Positions 9,540 through 17,778 of a DNA stretch of 64,000 nucleotides are shown here, one piece after another. The translations under genes were made by a program, and so were the position numbers. The notes under the pieces were generated by a model. It did not search any database and was not told the DNA's origin. It was given only the letters and a program-made list of their open reading frames with translations. Position 1 is the stretch's first letter, and every line of letters starts with the position of its first letter. This DNA is from Lentisphaerota bacterium. GTDB taxonomy: Bacteria; Verrucomicrobiota; Lentisphaeria; Victivallales; Victivallaceae. The stretch is from assembly GCA_015061745.1 (NCBI GenBank), contig SUWB01000007.1, positions 1 to 64,000 on the forward strand, in the 5' to 3' direction.

Positions 9540-11594
9540 ATGTACAATCCTGAATTGGCCCAAAAAAGTGCCAACACCATCCGTGTTCTGGCTGCCGAAG
9601 CGATCCAGAAAGCAAAATCCGGACACCCCGGAATGCCTCTCGGATGCGCAGACTATGCCTTCACTCTGTGGGACAAGTATCTGCGTCACAACCCCGCCGA
9701 TCCCAAATGGCTCGGACGTGACCGTTTTGTTCTGTCTGCCGGTCACGGTTCTATGCTGATCTACAGCTTGCTGCACCTTTTCAACTATGAAGGTATGACT
9801 ATGGAACAGCTCCAGCAGTTCCGTCAGTGGGGCAGCCTGACCCCCGGTCATCCTGAATTCGGTCATACTGCCGGTGTTGATGTGACCACCGGTCCCCTGG
9901 GCAGCGGATTTTCTTCTGCTGTGGGTATGGCTATTGCTCTGAAGCACTTTGGTGCCGAAACCGGTCTTGATAAAGCCGGTTTTGCCGATCAGAAAATCTA
10001 CGTCATCTCCGGTGACGGCTGTATGATGGAAGGCTGCACCAGCGAATCCGCTTCTCTGGCTGGCCACCTGAAACTTGACAATCTGGTTGTTTTCTATGAT
10101 GACAACACCATCACCATTGAAGGCTCCACCAATCTGGCTTTCAGCGAAGATGTTGAAGCCCGTTTCAAAGCTTACAACTGGCGTGTGCTCCGCATTGCCA
10201 ATGCCAACGATGCCGCTCAGTGCGACGCCGCTCTGGCTGAAGCCCAGAAGAGCGACGGCCGTCCCACTTTGATTATCGGTAAGACCTCCATCGGTTTCGG
10301 AGCTCCCAACAAGCAGGGCAAAGCCTGCGTCCACGGCGAACCCCTGGGCGACGAAGAACTTGCCGCCCTCAAAGCCAATGTGGGCCTGGAAGGCAGCTTT
10401 ACCGTTGCCGACGATGTGAGAGCCTACTGCGACAACCGCTGCAAGGAACTGGCCGCTGCTGCTGAAGCCTGGAATACCAAATTCAACGCTTTTGTCAACG
10501 CCGATGCTGAACTTGCCAAGAAAGTCAATGCTCTTGTCAACCGTGAAGTTCCCGCTGACATCACCGCTCAGCTGATGGCTGCGGCTCCCGTTGACAAACC
10601 TGTTGCCAGCCGTGCTTCTTCCGGAACCATTCTCCAGAAAGCTGCTGAACTGGTCCCCGCTCTCTTTGGCGGTGCTGCTGACCTTGCTCCTTCCACCAAG
10701 AGCAATCTCAAGGTCGGCGGCGATTTCAGTGCCGAAAACTATGCCGGACGCAACCTCCATTTCGGTATCCGTGAATTCGCTATGGGCCTTGCCGCCAACG
10801 GTATGGCTCTTACCGGTCTGAATATTCCCTATACCTCAACCTTCTTTGTCTTCTCTGACTATATGAAGCCCGCCATCCGTCTGGCTGCCATTCAGAAACT
10901 GCACCAGATCTACATCTTTACCCACGACTCCTTCTATGTGGGCGAAGACGGCCCCACCCACGAGCCCATCGAACAGATCGCTATGCTCCGCAGTATTCCC
11001 GGTGTCACCGTGCTGCGTCCTGCTGAAGCTCACGAAGTCGCCGGCGCCTGGGCTGAAGCCCTTAAGGCCGACGGTCCTGTGGCTCTGCTGATGACCCGTC
11101 AGGATCTGGCTCCCTTCAGTGCTGAACAGGCTGCCCGTGTGGATGTGTCCAAGGGTGCTTATGTCATCGACGAAGATGAAGACTTCCAGATCATTCTGCT
11201 TGCTACCGGTTCCGAAGTCAATCTGGCTCTCGGTGCTGCCAAGCTGCTCCGCGAAAAAGGTATCGGCGTCCGTGTGGTTTCTATGCCTTCTCAGGAACTC
11301 TTTGTCAAGCAGGATCCCGAATATCAGGAAGATGTGCTTCCCTGCCACGTTCCTGTTGTCTCCATCGAGGCTGCTTCCACCTTTGGCTGGAACCGTTTTG
11401 CCAATCTGGCCATCGGTCTGGACGACTTCGGTGCTTCCGCTCCCTACAAAGTGCTGGCTGAGAAGTTCGGTTTCACCCCCGAAGCCATCGTCGAGCAGAT
11501 TATGGATGCCTTTGATGACGAAGATGAATGCGGCTGCGGTTGCGGCGATGAATGCCACTGCGATGATGATTGCGATTGCAACTGCGACAAATAA
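9540..11594 (+). CDS. tkt: transketolase with Cys-rich acidic C-terminal tail
   Basis: ThDP-dependent enzyme that moves two-carbon units between sugar phosphates in the pentose phosphate pathway. The 684 residues contain the N-terminal KSGHPGMPLG region, the ThDP motif (GDGCMMEG with the DDN that follows), the pyrimidine domain (GIREFAMGLAANGMAL, SFYVGEDGPTHEP) and the C-terminal domain. Beyond the normal end near IVEQIMDAF is a tail of about 25 residues, DDEDECGCGCGDECHCDDDC and on, with nine Cys, one His and many Asp/Glu; it is not part of the family and resembles a metal-binding tail. Codon use is strongly biased, as expected of a highly expressed gene. Met codons never follow a C. It leads the operon with the hexomutase. 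Confidence 0.97.
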   Translation: MYNPELAQKSANTIRVLAAEAIQKAKSGHPGMPLGCADYAFTLWDKYLRHNPADPKWLGRDRFVLSAGHGSMLIYSLLHLFNYEGMTMEQLQQFRQWGSLTPGHPEFGHTAGVDVTTGPLGSGFSSAVGMAIALKHFGAETGLDKAGFADQKIYVISGDGCMMEGCTSESASLAGHLKLDNLVVFYDDNTITIEGSTNLAFSEDVEARFKAYNWRVLRIANANDAAQCDAALAEAQKSDGRPTLIIGKTSIGFGAPNKQGKACVHGEPLGDEELAALKANVGLEGSFTVADDVRAYCDNRCKELAAAAEAWNTKFNAFVNADAELAKKVNALVNREVPADITAQLMAAAPVDKPVASRASSGTILQKAAELVPALFGGAADLAPSTKSNLKVGGDFSAENYAGRNLHFGIREFAMGLAANGMALTGLNIPYTSTFFVFSDYMKPAIRLAAIQKLHQIYIFTHDSFYVGEDGPTHEPIEQIAMLRSIPGVTVLRPAEAHEVAGAWAEALKADGPVALLMTRQDLAPFSAEQAARVDVSKGAYVIDEDEDFQIILLATGSEVNLALGAAKLLREKGIGVRVVSMPSQELFVKQDPEYQEDVLPCHVPVVSIEAASTFGWNRFANLAIGLDDFGASAPYKVLAEKFGFTPEAIVEQIMDAFDDEDECGCGCGDECHCDDDCDCNCDK

Positions 11595-11631
11595 TCTGTT
11601 TTTCAAGTGATACGAAGTCAGGAGGTCTTTT

Positions 11632-12951
11632 ATGTCCGGAATTTTCAAAGCGTATGATATCCGCGGTATTTTTCCCGCAGAGATTAATGCCTCAATGGCC
11701 GAGAAGATCGGTCGTGCCTATGTGGAATTCACCGGGGCCAAAAGAGTCGTTGTCGGTCGGGATATGCGTCCTCATTCAGCGGATCTCTTTGAAGGTTTGT
11801 CCCGGGGCTTGACAGCTCAGGGGGCAGATGTGATAGACCTCGGACTTTGTTCAACTCCCCAGAGCTACTTTGCCAACGGAACATTGAAAGCAGATGGCTC
11901 TGTGATGATTACAGCCAGTCACAACCCGGGAGAGTGGAATGGCTTTAAGCTCTGTCTTGCTGATGCTGTTCCCATTTCCGGAGTGACCGGAATTATGGAT
12001 ATCCAAAAAATCGTTGAAAACGAAAGCTGGAAACCCTGTGCCGTTCCGGGCCGGGTTTCCACATACGACATCAAAGAGGAATATGCAAAGTTCCTGCGTT
12101 CTTTTGTGAAGTTCGACCGCAAGTTCAAAGTCGTCGTTGACTATGCCAATGCGATGGGACTTTATGAATTTGCCGGGATCGCTGACCTTTTTGATGTTAT
12201 CCCCCTTTACGACACACTGGATGGAACGTTCCCCAATCACGAAGCAAACCCGCTGAAACTTGACACCCTTGATGCCATTTGTGCCAAAGTCAAAGAAACT
12301 GGAGCCGATTTCGGAGCTGCCTTTGACGGCGATGCTGACCGCTGCGGCTTTATTGACGATGAGGGAAATGTTATTCCTATGGATCTCTTTACCGCTCTGA
12401 TCGCTCAGGATATTCTGAGTAACGGTCCTGCGACGATCCTTTACGATCTGCGGAGCAGCCGTGCTGTTCCCGAATGTATCAGGTCTCTGGGCGGAACGCC
12501 CATCCAATCCCGGGTCGGTCACGCCTTTATCAAAGCTCAAATGCGTGAAACGGGAGCCGTGTTTGCCGGAGAACTCTCCGGCCACTACTACTTCAAGCAG
12601 AATTGTACTGCCGAATCTCAGGGCCTTGCCGTTGTGATGCTGGCCAATCTTTTGGCAAAATCCGGCAAAAAGATCCACGAGCTTGTGGCTCCTTTGCGTA
12701 AATATTTTTCATCCGGTGAAGTCAATTCCAAAGTCAGCCGGGATACAAAAGAGATTCTTTCTGAGATCAAGGAATACTGCCGCGACGGACACGTCTTTGA
12801 GCTTGACGGAGTCTCTGCTGAATATGATAACTGGTGGTGCAATGTGCGTGCTTCCAATACTGAACCCCTGATCCGTCTGATCGTCGAAGCAGACACTCCG
12901 GAACTGATGACGGCCAAACGGGATGAACTTCTTGCCATTATCCGCAAATAA
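11632..12951 (+). CDS. phosphomannomutase/phosphoglucomutase
   Basis: Interconverts hexose 1- and 6-phosphates, feeding nucleotide-sugar and glycan synthesis. The 439 residues show all four alpha-D-phosphohexomutase motifs: the phosphoserine loop TASHNP (about residue 96), the metal loop DGDADR (about 238), the sugar loop GELSGHYYF, and the phosphate loop RASNTEP near the C-terminus. The start follows AGGAGG. It lies 37 bp after transketolase, in one carbohydrate-metabolism operon. Whether mannose or glucose phosphate is preferred cannot be read from the sequence. Confidence 0.93.
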   Translation: MSGIFKAYDIRGIFPAEINASMAEKIGRAYVEFTGAKRVVVGRDMRPHSADLFEGLSRGLTAQGADVIDLGLCSTPQSYFANGTLKADGSVMITASHNPGEWNGFKLCLADAVPISGVTGIMDIQKIVENESWKPCAVPGRVSTYDIKEEYAKFLRSFVKFDRKFKVVVDYANAMGLYEFAGIADLFDVIPLYDTLDGTFPNHEANPLKLDTLDAICAKVKETGADFGAAFDGDADRCGFIDDEGNVIPMDLFTALIAQDILSNGPATILYDLRSSRAVPECIRSLGGTPIQSRVGHAFIKAQMRETGAVFAGELSGHYYFKQNCTAESQGLAVVMLANLLAKSGKKIHELVAPLRKYFSSGEVNSKVSRDTKEILSEIKEYCRDGHVFELDGVSAEYDNWWCNVRASNTEPLIRLIVEADTPELMTAKRDELLAIIRK

Positions 12952-12958
12952 AAAAACT

Positions 12959-13456
12959 ATGAGCAGCGAACTTATTGATATCTACGACGCTCAAGGCCGT
13001 AAAATCGGTCTTGCGGAACGTTCAAAGGCCCACGGAGACAATACGTTGCTTCATCGGGCCGCTCACGTGCTGGTCTTTTCAACAGACGGCAGACTGCTGC
13101 TGCAGAAACGCAGTCTCACCAAACGTATCCAACCGGGGAAATGGGATGCCTCCGTGGGGGGACACCTGGCTGCCGGAGAAGATTATCTGACCGGTGCCCG
13201 GCGGGAGCTTGCTGAAGAATTGGGATTGCCTGAAAATACGCCTTTGGAACATCTTTTTGACGTGGAAATACGCAATGAGATCGAATCTGAAGATGCCCGG
13301 GTCTACAAGGCCGTTTCTGACGGTCCTTTTGACTTTCAGCGTGAAGAAATCGATGAAGTCCGGTTCTTTACCCGTGAGGAGCTTGAGTCTCCTCAGGTAC
13401 GTCAAACTTTGACTCCGTGCCTTATTGGCGAACTTGAGCGTTTGTATGGCAAGTGA
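12959..13456 (+). CDS. NUDIX hydrolase (YfcD/IDI-like)
   Basis: Probably hydrolyses a nucleoside diphosphate derivative or related phosphoanhydride. The 165 residues contain a full NUDIX box, GHLAAGEDYLTGARRELAEE followed by LG. The DIYDAQGRKIG start and PGKWDASVGGH segment fit the YfcD branch, which resembles type 1 isopentenyl-diphosphate isomerase but lacks clear proof of that activity. The start is placed at MSSEL, 7 bp after the hexomutase stop; the longer track start lies inside that gene. No strong Shine-Dalgarno is visible. It overlaps the next gene by 11 bp. Confidence 0.85.
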   Translation: MSSELIDIYDAQGRKIGLAERSKAHGDNTLLHRAAHVLVFSTDGRLLLQKRSLTKRIQPGKWDASVGGHLAAGEDYLTGARRELAEELGLPENTPLEHLFDVEIRNEIESEDARVYKAVSDGPFDFQREEIDEVRFFTREELESPQVRQTLTPCLIGELERLYGK

Positions 13457-14588
13457 TTCACTTTTTGCCATAGCTCTCAAACGTTTCTTCCGGGATCCAA
13501 TGGCGATCGCCGGAATCACAGGTGCTTTGCTGCTGCTGCTGCCCGCTCTTTATGCCCCCTTTATAGCCAACGGCAGACCTTTGCTTATGATCGACGGAAA
13601 CGGAGCGGTTCTGCTGCCTTTTCTTCACTCTTTTTTTGCTCCGGACAGCAGTGAGATTCTGATTGAAAGAGCTTTCAATTTTCTGGCTCTTTATATTCCT
13701 TTTTTCCTTTTGACCGGATTTCTGAAATACAGGAGTTTTTTCCGTATTGCCGGAGCGTTGCTTTTATTGATTCCCTTTTTGGTGATACAGCCCCGGATCG
13801 ACAAAGTCGATTACCGCAAAAGAGCTCAGACAGCCAGATGTGTGCTCTTTGCGCCCATACCTTACGGCCCTTTTGAGATGACAGCCCCTCCCTTTGAAGG
13901 GCCGTCAAAACGTCATATTCTCGGAGTGGATGATGTAGGGCGTTCCGTGGCTTCCCGGATGATTTACGGGGCACGGGCTTCTCTTGCTGTGGGGATCATT
14001 GCCACTTTGATTGCTATGGTGATCGGCTCTGCCGTAGGATTGATAGCGGGCTTTTACCGCAACACAGTAGATCTGGCTCTTATGCGTCTGGTGGAAATAT
14101 TGATGTGCTTTCCCACCTTTCTGCTTTTGCTTATACTGATGTCCATTCTTGGTGACAGACAGTTTGAACAATCCATATTGATTGTGATTGCTGTGATCGG
14201 CCTTACAGGGTGGATCGGCGTAGCGTTCCTGGTACGCGGAGAAACTTTGAAACAGCGTTCATTGCCTTATGTGAAGAGTTGTGAAGTTTCCGGGATCCCT
14301 GCTGTAAAGATTATGTTCCGTCATTTGCTGCCTAATATTACCGGACCGGTCCTGATCAGTTTTACATTTGGTGTTGCCGGAGCGATTCTTGCTGAAAGCG
14401 GCTTGAGTTTTCTGGGGTTCGGCGTTCAGCCTCCCACAGCAAGCTGGGGAGGACTGCTCCGTCAGGCTTTTGACAATCCGCTGGATTATTGGCATTTGAA
14501 CTTCTTTCCCGGCGTTGCCCTCTTTCTGGCAGTCATTTCCTGCAATTTTCTGGGGGAGGGGATGCGCCGGGCTCTGGATGTGAAGTGA
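13446..14588 (+). CDS. OppC/YejE-like ABC transporter permease, orphan
   Basis: Inner-membrane subunit of a dipeptide/oligopeptide-type ABC importer. The 380 residues begin with a segment ending in a membrane helix (FFRDPMAIAGITGALLLLLP), then two more hydrophobic segments and a longer-than-usual periplasmic part before the permease domain (from HILGVDDVGRSVASRMIYGA). The EAA loop EVSGIPAVKIMFRHLLPN and a C-terminal GGLLRQAF are typical. The start ATG lies inside the NUDIX gene (11-bp overlap). No binding protein, OppB or ATPase gene is adjacent, which is unusual; they may be elsewhere. Confidence 0.85.
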   Translation: MASDSLFAIALKRFFRDPMAIAGITGALLLLLPALYAPFIANGRPLLMIDGNGAVLLPFLHSFFAPDSSEILIERAFNFLALYIPFFLLTGFLKYRSFFRIAGALLLLIPFLVIQPRIDKVDYRKRAQTARCVLFAPIPYGPFEMTAPPFEGPSKRHILGVDDVGRSVASRMIYGARASLAVGIIATLIAMVIGSAVGLIAGFYRNTVDLALMRLVEILMCFPTFLLLLILMSILGDRQFEQSILIVIAVIGLTGWIGVAFLVRGETLKQRSLPYVKSCEVSGIPAVKIMFRHLLPNITGPVLISFTFGVAGAILAESGLSFLGFGVQPPTASWGGLLRQAFDNPLDYWHLNFFPGVALFLAVISCNFLGEGMRRALDVK

Positions 14589-14596
14589 GATGATTT

Positions 14597-15523
14597 TCAA
14601 TCCCTGACCTGGTCGAAGACACGGACGTGATCGACTTCAAAATAGTCAGGCAGAACTGCTTCTTTCAAGATTGCGGCAGGGGTCCCTGCGGGATGACCTA
14701 CTTTGGCACTCCCGAATCCGGGACCGCGATAGCCGTGGCACTCCGTGGAAACAAGAATGAATTGTTCCACTTCTGAAACAGGCCCGATGTCAACACTGCC
14801 CGGCTGGAGACCGCGAACAGGATCGGGGATGAGATTTTTTTCGGCAGCTCTTTCCGGCGGAAGTACCTTGCCGATCTCTTCGCCGTCAGCATAGAAAACA
14901 TATCCTTCCGGCGACCAATCAACACCGTAATAGTGCCAGCCGTCGGGCGTTTCTTTGTAGTCCCAGGCGAAGTGTCCGCCGCCGTTGGATCCGTTTCCGC
15001 CGTAACCGCCCCAGATGTTTCCGGCAATGATTTTGCCGTCAGTGTACTGGCGGTAGTTTTCCATAATATCACACTCGACCCCTGCGAAGCGGGCGTCAGG
15101 ATGGGAACCGATACCCGGAGCCTGAAGCCAGAAAGCTGCGTGCCACCCCCGGTTTTTCGGCAGACGGCAGCGAATCTCATAGTAGCCGTAACGGTGCATA
15201 AATTTGGGTTCCTCACGTTTTCCGAAAGGCCAGATGCCGTCTGTATCCTTGGGAATATCGTAGGTCAGTGATCCGGTCTGCAGATGGGGGGAATAATAAT
15301 CCTCTCCTTTTTTGAGCAGGTGCAGCCGCAAATGGCTGTTGCCGTCAAGTTCCACGCCTTCAGTGGTGAAGGTCTTGAGCCTTTTTCCCCAGAAGTTCAA
15401 ACGGAATCCCCATTTGGAGCGGTCAAGTTCCGTTCCATCGAACTCATCGTGCCAGACCAGAGTCCATTTTTTGTTTTCGGGCAGAAAACTGTCGGCGTGA
15501 TCTTCAAGTACAAATCGTTTCAT
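14597..15523 (-). CDS. GH16-family glycoside hydrolase
   Basis: Probably cleaves beta-1,3/1,4-glucans, agars or similar polysaccharides. The 308 residues start with WTLVWHDEFDGTELD and carry the catalytic motif ExDxxE as ECDIME near residue 151-156, with the WYYGVDW-like segment WHYYGVDWSPEGYVFYADGE typical of the family. No signal peptide is visible, so it may act in the cell or leave by another route. The second of two adjacent ATGs is used, 7 nt behind GGGAG. It is divergent from an AraC-type regulator, and the two promoters interleave, so that regulator probably controls it. Confidence 0.88.
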   Translation of the reverse strand: MKRFVLEDHADSFLPENKKWTLVWHDEFDGTELDRSKWGFRLNFWGKRLKTFTTEGVELDGNSHLRLHLLKKGEDYYSPHLQTGSLTYDIPKDTDGIWPFGKREEPKFMHRYGYYEIRCRLPKNRGWHAAFWLQAPGIGSHPDARFAGVECDIMENYRQYTDGKIIAGNIWGGYGGNGSNGGGHFAWDYKETPDGWHYYGVDWSPEGYVFYADGEEIGKVLPPERAAEKNLIPDPVRGLQPGSVDIGPVSEVEQFILVSTECHGYRGPGFGSAKVGHPAGTPAAILKEAVLPDYFEVDHVRVFDQVRD

Positions 15524-15557
15524 CATAATTCTCCCTGTTTTGTATGGATGTGGTGAT

Positions 15558-15585
15558 AATATAGCTCTTATATTTGAAAAAACAA
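15558..15585 (-). promoter_or_regulatory. GH16 gene promoter (TTGTTT-N16-TATATT)
   Basis: Minus-strand -35 TTGTTT and -10 TATATT with 16 nt between. Its -35 lies inside the spacer of the opposing araC promoter. Confidence 0.6.
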
Positions 15586-15602
15586 TGTATTAAAGTTATA
15601 TT
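15574..15602 (+). promoter_or_regulatory. araC-type gene promoter (TTGAAA-N17-TATATT)
   Basis: Plus-strand -35 TTGAAA and -10 TATATT with 17 nt between, about 38 nt before the regulator's start codon. Confidence 0.72.
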
Positions 15603-15639
15603 ATTATAAGGAAAATAAACAAAAATATGAGGATTTTTA

Positions 15640-16560
15640 ATGAATATTTGTTCAGAAAATATTTTTTCAAATCTTCCCGATCTCTCTTTGATCAAAGAAG
15701 CAGGTGTTTGTCGTATTTATGAAACAGGCAGCATAAAAAGCAGTAAAAGAGTCCGTACTTCCGGTGAAGGGTATTTGTCGTGCCTTTTTCTCAGTCACAG
15801 TTACCTTGAAAAAAGACTTTTCTGCCAGCTGCGGCAGGAGCAGAACTTTGATTCTTTTGAATACATTGTTTCCGGAAGCTTTTTTTTCAGAAGCGGCAAT
15901 CAGATGCTCCAAGCAGAAAAAGGGGATCTGGTCTTTCTGCCCCGCGGGACAAACAATACTCTGCTGTATTTGCCGGAATATGGTCCCTGTGAAAAATATG
16001 GTCTTATTCCCGGCGGCAGTATGTACTCCAGTTTGAGAAAACTTTTCGATTTTGATTCCTTCAGATGTCTTTCCTTTGACAACAGCCGTTTCATAGAAAG
16101 AGTGATGGAACAGCTGCGTGAAAAGATGATTCGCCTTAACGGCACTGTGAGACCGGAAGAACTGGGAGGCTTGCTCTATGAATTTTTGCAGAGTGCCGCC
16201 AGGATTTCCGGGAGGGGCGGGGAGCCTTCGACCCTGTGCCGGATCCGCCATTATCTTGAGGAAAATCTTGATGAGGAAATCAAAATAGCCTCTCTGGCAG
16301 AAAAATTCTCCCTGCCACCGCAGAAACTTCTGGCTCTTTTCAGGGATAATATGAAAATGACTCCAATTGAGTATCTGATCCACCGCCGTATGGTGCGTGC
16401 TGCCGTCCTGTTGGGGGACAGCAGCTTACGCATCAAGGAGATCGCTTTTGCAACGGGCTATAAAGATCCTCTTTATTTTTCCACGGAGTTCCGCCGTTTT
16501 TACGGCGTTTCACCAAAAAAGTACAGGGAAGATCCGGACAGAAATGGCAATTTTCTGTGA
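15640..16560 (+). CDS. AraC-family transcriptional regulator
   Basis: DNA-binding regulator, 306 residues. The N-terminal 150 residues form a cupin-like sensing domain (FEYIVSGSFFFRSGNQMLQAEKGDLVFLP is the beta-barrel core), and the last 100 residues hold the paired helix-turn-helix: EIKIASLAEKFSLPPQKLLALF and IKEIAFATGYKDPLYFSTEFRR followed by FYGVSPKKYR. The ATG follows GAGG by 8 nt. It is divergent from the GH16 gene with interleaved promoters, which points to local carbohydrate control. A strong terminator follows at 16626. Confidence 0.92.
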   Translation: MNICSENIFSNLPDLSLIKEAGVCRIYETGSIKSSKRVRTSGEGYLSCLFLSHSYLEKRLFCQLRQEQNFDSFEYIVSGSFFFRSGNQMLQAEKGDLVFLPRGTNNTLLYLPEYGPCEKYGLIPGGSMYSSLRKLFDFDSFRCLSFDNSRFIERVMEQLREKMIRLNGTVRPEELGGLLYEFLQSAARISGRGGEPSTLCRIRHYLEENLDEEIKIASLAEKFSLPPQKLLALFRDNMKMTPIEYLIHRRMVRAAVLLGDSSLRIKEIAFATGYKDPLYFSTEFRRFYGVSPKKYREDPDRNGNFL

Positions 16561-16625
16561 GATGCCCAAAGATTTTTTTAATATTTTCGCATAGCGATGA
16601 TGGACATAATGCGTAATAGGGGAAA

Positions 16626-16655
16626 GGGGAGAACACCCGTTCCCCCAATTTTTTT
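16626..16655 (+). terminator. Rho-independent terminator of the araC-type gene
   Basis: GGGG-A-GAAC, loop ACCC, GTTC-CCCC (one bulged A), then AA and seven T on the plus strand. Confidence 0.8.
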
Positions 16656-16794
16656 ATTCTCCGCAGTACGCTTTTATGACCTGACAGAAACGCTCATCAT
16701 AAATGTTGCTCTTGTTGAAAAGCATTGCTCCGGGGAGGTTAGCATTTTTAAGCATTTGAAGTCTTTCAGCCACAGCTTCGGGAGAGTTTCCCCC
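16654..16794 (-). pseudogene. orphan C-terminal coding remnant, 46 codons
   Basis: On the minus strand the frame from 16794 to the TAA at 16654 reads GGNSPEAVAERLQMLKNANL and continues PGAMLFNKSNIYDERFCQVI to a stop. It looks like real protein: balanced composition, amphipathic, a natural C-terminus resembling the end of a TIM-barrel enzyme. There is no start or ribosome site, and the frame is closed upstream by TAG right at a run of six G. I read it as the tail of a lost gene, though a short real peptide from an internal ATG cannot be excluded. This and two terminators fill the otherwise empty 16561-16871 gap. Confidence 0.4.
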
Positions 16795-16822
16795 CTATGG
16801 AACAAAGTGTAAAAATCTCTGC

Positions 16823-16853
16823 AAAAAAAATCCCCTTTCCTGTGGGAAAGAGG
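16823..16853 (-). terminator. Rho-independent terminator after the 263-residue unknown gene
   Basis: Read on the minus strand: CTTTCC, loop CACA, GGAAAG, then GGGA and eight T. It lies 19 bp after the stop of the gene at 16872. Confidence 0.7.
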
Positions 16854-16871
16854 ATGAACACCGTACTGTGC

Positions 16872-17663
16872 TCAGAGAGAATTGATGTGTGCCCGCATTG
16901 CCTGGGTGGAACAGCAGCTGTAGCGGGGAAAACAGGGCAAGTGCCCTGTTTCTCTTACCTTTGCGGCCGCTTTGGCGTTGAATGTTCCTCTTGAAGTAAT
17001 GAATTGTCCCCAGAAACCGTAATGCCAAGAGACTTCTGTATTGGGAGGATTCATATTTTTGTGCCACTCTTCGGGAAAGAGGGCCAGCCATTTAGGGTGA
17101 TTGTTGAGCCAGGTACCGGTTCCGATCTTGGAGACTCCGAATTTTTCTTCTGCGATGTCAAGAAGTTTGTTGAAACACTCTTTGACATATTCCATATCAT
17201 CAAAGAATGAATAGGGCTGCCGGTTGTTGGCGATATGAAATCCCAGCACATCGGGCCGCTCCGGGGTAAGAAGCAGGTTATGACGGAGAAATCCGCACTG
17301 ATAACCTGCCAGTCTTGACTGATCGAGATAATCTCTTTCGCAGCGGTTGTCAATATGAGGACGCACCAGATCGAAGCCCCATTCCTCAAAGCACTTTTCA
17401 TCACCATTGACCAGCGCGTAAATTTCTTCAAGACGTTTTTCAAAGGCCAGCCACCGGGGATCGTCAAAATAAAATCCTTCCGGATTGAGCCCTTCCGGAT
17501 TGAAATCGGTTTTTCGGAAAATATCCACTCTGTTGCGTAAAACAGCAGAAAATTCTTCTTCCGGATGTTCTTTAAGCCACCGGGCCATAAAAAAGAATTT
17601 CAAGCGGCAGATATCATAAAGATAAGAACGGTGTTCCTCAAGTGTTTTCGGTGTGAGAGACAT
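16872..17663 (-). CDS. conserved-looking protein of unknown function
   Basis: I do not recognise this 263-residue protein. It is soluble, rich in aromatic residues (many W, F, Y), and has no signal peptide. Striking segments are GTGTWLNNHPKWLALFPEEW, SWHYGFWGQF and a Cys-containing end, CFPRYSCCSTQAMRAHI. Composition and codon use are like the neighbours. It lies 115 bp after thyX; a 10-bp stem-loop (17677-17699) sits directly before its AGGAAA ribosome site, which could regulate translation. It ends at a clear terminator. Confidence 0.7.
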   Translation of the reverse strand: MSLTPKTLEEHRSYLYDICRLKFFFMARWLKEHPEEEFSAVLRNRVDIFRKTDFNPEGLNPEGFYFDDPRWLAFEKRLEEIYALVNGDEKCFEEWGFDLVRPHIDNRCERDYLDQSRLAGYQCGFLRHNLLLTPERPDVLGFHIANNRQPYSFFDDMEYVKECFNKLLDIAEEKFGVSKIGTGTWLNNHPKWLALFPEEWHKNMNPPNTEVSWHYGFWGQFITSRGTFNAKAAAKVRETGHLPCFPRYSCCSTQAMRAHINSL

Positions 17664-17676
17664 TGGCTGTTATTTC

Positions 17677-17699
17677 CTGTTTTTGAGTTCTCAAAACAG
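17677..17699 (-). promoter_or_regulatory. stem-loop in front of the 263-residue gene
   Basis: CTGTTTTTGAG and CTCAAAACAG pair over 10 bp with a 2-nt loop and one bulged T. On the minus strand the 3' arm runs straight into the AGGAAA ribosome site. With no T-tract it is not a normal terminator. The rest of 17664-17778 holds only a palindrome-like AGTGCTG-CAGCACT. Confidence 0.4.
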
Positions 17700-17778
17700 C
17701 ACCCGCCGACACCAGAACTTTGCAGTCAAGGCCCCGGCAGTGCTGCACAGCACTTCTGATACGACTCCCGTCAGATCA

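Noticed and set aside
9435-10760. Long minus-strand ORF (441 codons) and 10836-11648 opposite tkt
   Set aside because: They are antisense shadows of transketolase, caused by its strongly biased codons; low-complexity product and no ribosome site.
16795-17091. 98-codon minus-strand ORF
   Set aside because: Frame shifted from the real 263-residue gene and running into the terminator; basic, unstructured product.
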